DNA of 13,487 nt from Clostridiales bacterium (GTDB lineage Bacteria; Bacillota; Clostridia; Lachnospirales; WQUN01): NCBI GenBank assembly GCA_031269415.1, contig JAISZF010000103.1, forward strand, positions 1 through 13,487, written 5' to 3'. The notes under the pieces are model-generated. The model did not search any database. It was not told where the DNA came from and was given only the letters and a program-made list of their open reading frames with translations. This document shows, piece by piece, positions 1 through 7,400 of the stretch; position 1 is the stretch's first letter; every line of letters begins with the position of its first letter. The translations under genes and the position numbers were made by a program.

Positions 1-78
1 GAAATGCCACTTGGACCGTTTCTCTTTACAGTCCTGGGGGTACCGGAAAACTACCGAAAACGGGCTGGTAGGCCGTTC

Positions 79-120
79 TGTAGATTCACAATTATTATCT
101 ATAAAATTTTGTAGATCACA
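79..120. repeat. Two direct copies of a TGTAGAT(T)CACA word
   Basis: TGTAGATTCACA at 79-90 and TGTAGATCACA at 110-120 are direct copies whose starts are 31 bp apart, close to three helical turns, so two protein molecules could bind the same face of the DNA. Between them lies an AT-rich stretch with TATAAA at 100-105, which could be a -10 element, although no convincing -35 sits 17 bp upstream. They could be operator half-sites or a chance repeat in AT-rich DNA. The copies lie about 125-165 bp upstream of the small winged-helix gene. No known operator is recognised. Confidence 0.35.
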
Positions 121-143
121 AGGCTCTTTTTTATGGCGTAATA

Positions 144-178
144 GGACAAGGCGGCGGTTTATGATTGCCGCCTTGTTC
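144..178. other. 12-bp GC-rich hairpin in the leader region
   Basis: Positions 144-155 pair with 167-178 (one G-T wobble), leaving an 11-nt loop. The stem core is CAAGGCGGC against GCCGCCTTG. No T-run follows on either strand, so it is not a standard intrinsic terminator. It may be a leader RNA structure ahead of the winged-helix gene, or a protein-binding or replication-associated inverted repeat. Confidence 0.5.
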
Positions 179-186
179 CATACATA

Positions 187-208
187 GAAGGCATAGCCTT
201 CTTTGTTT
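187..208 (+). terminator. Short hairpin followed by T-rich tract, possible weak terminator or attenuator
   Basis: GAAGGC at 187-192 and GCCTTC at 196-201 form a perfect 6-bp stem with a 3-nt loop, followed by TTTGTTT (202-208). The stem is short but the arrangement fits a weak intrinsic terminator for a transcript entering from the left, or an attenuator ahead of the gene at 244. The downstream T-tract overlaps a separate 16-bp palindrome. Confidence 0.35.
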
Positions 209-220
209 ATTTAAATAAAC
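205..220. promoter_or_regulatory. Perfect 16-bp AT-rich palindrome upstream of the winged-helix gene
   Basis: GTTTATTTAAATAAAC is a perfect 16-bp inverted repeat with no loop, ending 23 bp before the ATG at 244 and 9 bp before the GAGGA ribosome binding site (230-234). Dimeric HTH regulators commonly bind such palindromes, so an autoregulatory operator for the adjacent wHTH protein is a reasonable inference. AT-rich palindromes also arise by chance, and no binding family is recognised. Confidence 0.4.
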
Positions 221-243
221 AATATTTTTGAGGATAGATATCC

Positions 244-507
244 ATGAACAATTTATCTGAATTTGAATCATGCGGAAGGGTAAACGCCACAGTTACCGGC
301 AAGCTGTTGTACCTGATTCTTGATGGGCTTACCAATCAAGATGGCGAAGTGATCATTTCGCTGAAGAAGATCAGCGATACGCTGGATATTTCAAAAAGCG
401 CGATTCGGCGCAACCTGCGCTGGCTGGAACACGCTGGCGCGATTTATATTGTACCGACGTACCACCGCGACGGCGGACGGGCCGCAAATAAATATATTGT
501 TAAATAA
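244..507 (+). CDS. Small winged helix-turn-helix protein (87 aa)
   Basis: Probably a DNA-binding protein. Residues about 38-65 read as a helix-turn-helix: VIISLKKISDTLDIS, then KSAIRRNLRWLEHAG as the recognition helix. A short beta-wing follows (AIYIVPTYHRDGG...NKYIV, residues about 66-86). This order is the usual winged-helix layout of small plasmid and ICE regulators or replication accessory proteins. The start is supported by GAGGA at 230-234, 9 nt upstream of the ATG. The next gene begins only 10 nt after the stop, so the two are probably co-transcribed and may be translationally coupled. A 16-bp palindrome just upstream could be its operator. The exact role (repressor, replication initiator accessory, transfer control) cannot be decided. 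No transmembrane segment or signal peptide is visible. Confidence 0.75.
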   Translation: MNNLSEFESCGRVNATVTGKLLYLILDGLTNQDGEVIISLKKISDTLDISKSAIRRNLRWLEHAGAIYIVPTYHRDGGRAANKYIVK

Positions 508-517
508 GGGGGCCATT

Positions 518-1387
518 ATGAACGATAGTAATCAAAAACGGATGATAGCCGATACCGGCTATGAAGTTAAGCATGCGGTTCAAATGGGTGATCGCGAGAT
601 ATTGCTGGCTGAGAATTTAAACGATCCGGAAGGTCAGTTTTATCTAAAGGCGGAATACTCGGATTGTGGCTTTCTGGGCCAGTATGACAGGCTTATTTAT
701 TGCTCCGGCTATTTAGCGGCTATGGAGGAATTTATCGGAAGCATTGACAGTCAGGTTGTCGCTGTCAGGGCTGAAATTGATAAAACAGATTATCAGGCTA
801 AATTATTCGCTGCGGATCAATGCTATCCAAACGATTACGGCCAGAGTATCAATGAAAAAGTGGCAGTGATAAAAGCGGAGGTTTTACGTCCGGAATACCG
901 GCGCGGGGACAGACAGCTTGTTTTAGTGAACGGGGGTTTTGGCTCAAAAGCTAATCCCAGAGGTAACGGGGTTTATTGTTATCGCCTGTATGACGGCGCT
1001 TATACACGTTTCGAGCGTTACGACATATTGGGGGAGATTAAGGAACTGCCCACATGGGCAAAAGAACGGCTTGCCATAATAAAAGCCGAAAGGGATGAAA
1101 CAGGTAAACTTAGGACAGAAACGTCCGAACCTGAAAAAATTGCCGGCTATACGGTTACCGAACGTATACAGGTTGGTAACAAGCTATTTGTTTTAGGTGA
1201 AAACGCTGAAGCCCAGGAATATGCCACATGGCAGCATCTTGAAGGACGTCCGGGTTATGATATCGGGCGTTATTTTAGTTCCCGCGAAAAGGCTTTAACC
1301 AATTTACACACCCGCGCCGACAAAGAGCGGGGTAATATATTGCCTGATAGGGCCCGAAAAGGTATAAGCCGTGAGGACGCGAGATAA
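518..1387 (+). CDS. ICE-associated protein of unknown function with two related terminal domains (289 aa)
   Basis: I cannot assign a function. The start is placed at ATG 518, because AAGGGGG (506-512) lies 5 nt before it. An in-frame ATG at 449 would overlap the upstream gene and lacks such a site. Residues about 13-50 and 209-255 look like two divergent copies of one small beta-rich module: both open GY-V---I/VQ/MGN/D and continue with L-EN. The middle, residues about 93-188, is a distinct domain with a conserved-looking stretch (QLVLVNGGFGS, then RGNGVYCYRLYDG and TRFERYDILGEI, closing LPTWAKERL) that I associate with hypothetical proteins of clostridial ICEs. The C-terminal 25 residues are highly charged and basic. 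No membrane segment or catalytic motif is seen, so a cytosolic accessory protein is likely. It sits between the winged-helix gene and the large helicase gene on the same strand, suggesting one operon. Confidence 0.7.
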   Translation: MNDSNQKRMIADTGYEVKHAVQMGDREILLAENLNDPEGQFYLKAEYSDCGFLGQYDRLIYCSGYLAAMEEFIGSIDSQVVAVRAEIDKTDYQAKLFAADQCYPNDYGQSINEKVAVIKAEVLRPEYRRGDRQLVLVNGGFGSKANPRGNGVYCYRLYDGAYTRFERYDILGEIKELPTWAKERLAIIKAERDETGKLRTETSEPEKIAGYTVTERIQVGNKLFVLGENAEAQEYATWQHLEGRPGYDIGRYFSSREKALTNLHTRADKERGNILPDRARKGISREDAR

Positions 1388-1462
1388 AGAGATAACGGCT
1401 GTATAACCAAAAAAGATACCGCGTAAGCGTTCTTTTGTGAATATCGGAAGGAGGCATGGCCA

Positions 1463-4400
1463 GTGAGCAAGTACCAGCTAATAACCGGCCTGTATGAACA
1501 CACAATCAAACAGGTTACGGAAACGCCGGACGCGTGGATGGCATTTCTGCGCTCTGCCTGCCGTAATTACAAATGCCGGTTTGACGAGCAAATACTGATT
1601 TACGCCCAACGCCCCGACGCCACCGCCGTGCTGGAGATAGAAAAATGGAACAAGCAATTTGGCCGCTGGGTTAACCGGGGCGCGGCGGGTATCGCGGTGT
1701 TTGACGACGAACAAAACGGCCGTTATAGGCTAAAGCACTATTTTGACATCTCCGACACCCACGGGAGCCGACTTGAAAGACCTGTCCCTATATGGAACAT
1801 GACGCCCGAATATGAACCTTATGTTATCGAAACCCTTGAAAACTCATTTGGCGGGCTTGAGGATAAGTCCAATCTGGCGGCGGCGTTAATATTTGCGGCT
1901 AAAAACGCTATGGAAGATAATATAGCCGACTATCTCCGGGATCTCCTGAATACCCAAAAAGATAGTCATTTCAACGAAATCGACGATTTTTACGTTGACG
2001 TTGGATACCGTGACACTTTACAAAACAGTATCGCTTATATGTTACTGACGCGGTGTGGAATTAATGTTGACGATTATTTCGAGAGTAAAGACTTCATATA
2101 TATTTATGACTTTAACACAGGCCGGACTGTAAATGCTCTCGGCCTTGCAACCAGCGACATCGCGGAAATGTGCCTACGGGAAATATCGGCCACTGTATTA
2201 AACCTGCAACGGCAGGAAAAAAATTTATATCGCACATTTGCAAAACCTGAAATTCCATCCCATAATGTAATTGATCAAAGAGCAGTGACTACCGAAGGAG
2301 GTCTTGAACATGGCAGAAACGCTGACATACCGGATGGAGGGGGATTATCTCGTACCGAACCTGGCTTTACCGGAAGAACCGCCCGTGTTCCTCGGCAAGT
2401 ACGCATTACTCCGGAAGAAATATCTAAAACAGAACCGCAGGGTGCTATACGTGAACCTTCTGTCAGAGGGGAAACTGAACGAGTATCTGATGGAAATAGA
2501 ACAGACGGCAATGGAGCGCATGGAGATGATGACAAAGCAAATGGCGACGGAGCAGGGCGTAACGGAGAACCTGAAAGCCGTAAACCAAATGCTCTGGGTG
2601 GGCCTGATGAACAATATCCGGCAATCAGCCGAGGAAACGATTCTGAACGATCTGATATACAATTAAAACCTTTACCCACACAACAACAGCAATTATCGCT
2701 ATTGGGAGAAGCGGAGGAAACGGAGAACACCGAATCCGCCGCTTTTTCTATTTCCCAGCAAATCATCGACGAGGTGCTGACCAGCGGCGGCAATGAGGAA
2801 AACAGCGCCCTGCGTATCGTCGCGTATTTCAAAAAAGATTATCCCGCCGCCGATAACGCCGAATTTCTTATAAGGGAATATCGGACGGGCGGTAAGGGCT
2901 TCATCTTTGGCGGGAACCATGTGGCCGCTTGGTTTGACGCGGCCGGTTTGCGGATTGCGGTAGGCGACACGGCACAAACCACTAACGTCTCCCTGATCAC
3001 ATGGGAACAAGCCGCCGCAAGAATCAGGGAACTGCTTGATTTAGGCCGGTATATGAGCCAAAGCGATCTGCGTAAAGTAGACGGCAACGAAATTTGGGAA
3101 ATAGCCGATAAATTGTATTTCCTTTACCGTGACGATTATGGCGGGCTTCCGGCAGACTGGACAATCGACGGCCCAAGCCATGCGGAATCCACCCCGGTTA
3201 TTGCCATACAGCTTTATAAGCCTGCCACACTGGATTTAATCAGGCTAAAGTTAGAAAACGATATACAGCTTATTCAATCCGGGACCCAAGAACAGGATAT
3301 ACGTAACGTAAACGCTTTCCGTAAAAATGCCTTGGACATATTACAAAGAGTTCTGGATCTACAACGGGAGCCGATCACTTTCACTTCCGCGGAAGCGGTA
3401 TCCACGCCCCGTCCGGGCTTTATTACACAAGATGAGGTTGACCGTCTGCTTATACGCGGCGGCAACGTGGAGAACACAAAATCCCGCATATACGCATATT
3501 TTTCACAAAACCACACCGCGAAAGAAAAAGCGGATTTTTTGAAACAAGAGTATGGCACCGGCGGCGCTAGCCGTACAGGATTTACCGAATGGCACGATAG
3601 CAAGGGCATTTCCTACAGCCGCGAAAATAACCATATGCCTTACGACAAGGTGATTCTATCCTGGCCTAAAATAGCCAAGCGGATAGATGAACTCATAGCC
3701 GATGGCAGGTATATGAGCCAAATTGAGCTTAACTATTATCAATCTCAGAAACCGGTTACGCCAACTCCCCCAATGGAATTACAGACACAAGAACCGGCGC
3801 CGGCAGATGCCTCAGTAAACGCAAATGCACAGCTTAATATAACCACGAAAACATCCAAATCCAACCGGCAGATAAAACCGGAACCACAACCGTCAACTTA
3901 TTCTAACAATGAAAATGTTGTATATGATCTCCGGCTCGGCGCTACGGTCTATCTTGGTATCGAAGAGTTTGAACTATATTCTTTTGACGATAAACTCGTG
4001 GTATTAAGCGACGTGACCGCGCCGCTTATCACTATCGAATTACCACGCGAAGTGTTTGAGCGCAGGCTGCGTGAGAACCGTTTGAACGACGGCCTGATTA
4101 AATCCGGTGAACCGGAAGCCGGAGCAGAGGCCGTAATAAATACGGATACAGAGCCGGAGCCATATGTCCCGAAAAAAGGGGAGTATTACGAAATTGAGGG
4201 ACGGAAGTTTGCTGTAGATAGAGTCGATTTGGACTGGAATACCGTCAGTTTAAAGGACATTACTTTTGAAGGCAATACCGGATTGCCAATATTCCGTTCC
4301 GAATCGCTGGATTTTATCCGTATGTACAAACCTACCGCTCAAATACCCGCCGCACAGACCGAACAGGACATTCAAGCGGATATACAGGTACAACCTGAAC

Positions 4401-7400
4401 CGTTAACGGACAATGACGCTAAAGATGTCCCCATCACCCCTGCATGGGAAAAACCCAAACCCCGAAACCAGGCGCGGACCTTTGATCCCTACCCTGAAAT
4501 CCCTATGGCCCAGCGAAGCAATTTTCGTATATCCGATGATGATTTAGGGGCTGGCGGACAAAAAACGAAATATAAAAACAATATCGCCGCCATACGCGCC
4601 CTGAAAGACATTGAGGCGGAAAACAGGTTTGCTACCTCGGATGAACAGGAAATATTATCACGTTATGTAGGCTGGGGCGCGCTACAACAGGCTTTCGACC
4701 CTGACAACAAACAATGGACGGATGAGTATTCAGAGTTAAACGCCCTGTTAACGCCGGATGAATACGCCAGCGCAAGGGCCAGTACCGTCAACGCCCACTA
4801 CTCAAGCCCTACCGTAATAAAAGCCATCTACAAAGCCATAGAAAATATGGGGCTGCGGAATGGCAACGTATTGGAACCGTCCTGTGGCATCGGAAACTTC
4901 TTTGGGCTTGTACCTGAAAGCATGTCCGAAGCTAAATTCTTCGGCGTGGAGTTGGATAGTCTTACCGGGCGAATCGCCCGCCAACTTTATCAAAAAAATA
5001 ACATAGCTATTCAAGGTTTTGAAAAAACCGAACTGCCCGATTCTTTCTTTGACCTTGCTGTTGGAAATGTCCCTTTCGGCAGTTATGGCGTAAACGATAA
5101 ACGTTACGACAAGCACAAATTTCATATACACGATTACTTTTTTGCCCGAACCCTGGATAAAATCAGGCCGGGTGGAATTGTGGCGTTTGTAACAAGCAGA
5201 TACACACTGGACAAGAAAGACCCAACCATACGGCGGTATATCGCGCAGAGGGCCGAATTGCTTGGAGCAATACGGCTTCCTAGCACAGCTTTCAAGTCAA
5301 ACGCCGGTACGGAAGTGACTACAGACATCATCTTTTTACAGAAGCGGGACAGAATTATTGACATGGAGCCGGAATGGGTACATTTGGGTGAAGTTAACGG
5401 TATCGGGGTTGACGGGCAGGAGAATAAAATACCCGTCAACTATTATTTTGAGGAAAATCCTGATATGATATTGGGAACCATGTCAAATGAAGATGGAGGG
5501 CGAATGTACGGGGCGGAGAGCAGTCTAACCTGTGTTCCGTTTCCCGATGCCAATCTGTCTGAGCAGCTTAATGAGGCCATCACCAACATTCATGCGGAGA
5601 TTACGGAATATGAACACGGTGAGGATGAGCCGGAGGAAGATAACTCAATCGCGGCGGATCCGGATGTACGCAATTTCAGTTATACCGTTGTCGGCGGGCA
5701 TATCTTCTATCGTCAGGATAGCCGCATGGTTCCCGTAGAAATGCCAGTGACGGCGCAGAACCGTGTTAAGGGCTTAATAGAATTGCGGGAGTGCGTCAGA
5801 AACTTGATCATGTATCAGGCGGAAGATTACCCGGAACGCGCTATTATCACGGAGCAGATAAAACTTAACAGGCTTTATGATATTTTTATAAAAAAATACG
5901 GCCTTATCAATTCACGCGGTAACAGTATGGCTTTTTCACAGGACAGCGCGTATTGTCTGCTGTGTTCGTTGGAAGTGCTGAATGAAAACGGCGAGTTAGA
6001 ACGAAAAGCCGATATGTTCAGCAGAAGGACGATTAAGGCGCACATCCCCATTACCCATGCTGATACGGCTACTGAGGCTTTAGCCGCGTCGATGGGTGAG
6101 AAGGCGCGGGTTGACCTTGCGTATATGTCCCAATTGACGGATATGAGTGAGGAAACGCTGATAAAAGAACTGGAAGGCGTTATATTCCTTAATATCGAAA
6201 ACGACGAAAACCAAGATAAGACCTATGTTACCGCTGATGAATATCTTTCGGGAAACGTCCGTGAAAAGCTGATTAAAGCGCGGGCGGCACAGGACGCCAT
6301 TGGTGACGGTTCTTTCAATGCCAACATCGCGGCGCTTGAAGCCGTTTTACCACCTGACCTTTCAGCCGCCGAAATATCGGTGCGGCTCGGCGCGACATGG
6401 CTGCCGGAGGACATAATCCAGCGATTCATGTATGAACTGCTGCAAACAGGCTACTATGCCCGTGACAGGATAAAAGTACATTATTCCCATCATACAGGCG
6501 GATGGAATATCACCGAGAAAAGAGCGGATCGCAGTAATATCCATTCGTTCAACACATATGGGACTGAACGAATCAACGCCTACAAAATAATTGAGGAAAG
6601 CTTGAATCTGCGGGATGTCCGTATATTTGATAAGACTGTTGACGCCAATGGGGATGAAAAACGTGTCCTGAATAAAAAGGAAACGGCAATAGCCCAAGCC
6701 AAGCAGGAACTAATCCGAACCAAGTTTGACGAATGGATATGGAAAGATCCCGGCCGGCGCGAAAGGCTTTGCCGGATATATAATGATAAGTTTAACAGCA
6801 TACGCCCCCGCGTTTACGACGGCTCTCACCTGACTTTCCCCGGCATGAACCCTGAAATATCCCTGCGTAAGCATCAGGTAGACGCTATCGCCCATATCCT
6901 TTGTGGAGGCAACACCCTGTTGGCTCACGTAGTGGGTGCGGGCAAGACTTTTGAAATGATTGCGGCGGCTATGGAATCCAAGCGGATAGGTCTGTGTAAT
7001 AAATCGCTCATGGTTGTCCCAAACCATATTACGGAGCAGTGGGCGTCTGAGTTTCTACAACTCTACCCATCAGCGAATATCCTCGTTGCTACGCGTAAGG
7101 ATTTTGAAACCAGAAATCGTAAAAAATTTTGCGCACGCATAGCGACAGGCGAATATGACGCTATCATCATCGGCCATAGTCAGTTCGAGAAAATTCCAAT
7201 GAGCGAGGGGCGGCAGCGCTTCACGCTCGTACGGCAGATTAACGAACTGATAGATGGCATCGCTGAGATAAAAGAGAACCGGGGCGAGAAATTCACCATC
7301 AAACAGATGGAAAAGATGAAAAAGTCGCTCGAAGTCCGGCTTGAAAAGCTAAACGATCAAAGCCGCAAGGATAATGTGGTGAACTTCGAAGAGTTGGGTA

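Noticed and set aside
3..71. Open frame at the left edge ending in an LPKTG-like sequence
   Set aside because: LPKTG is followed at once by Trp and a stop, with no hydrophobic helix or basic tail, so it is not a sortase substrate; the frame is too short to support a gene end.
449..517. Longer start for the second gene
   Set aside because: It would overlap the winged-helix gene by about 60 bp and has no Shine-Dalgarno, whereas ATG 518 has one at 5 nt.
2275..2832. 185-codon minus-strand ORF opposite the linker of the helicase gene
   Set aside because: Ser/Pro/Arg-rich composition and no ribosome binding site; it mirrors the double-coding region and is best explained as a by-product.
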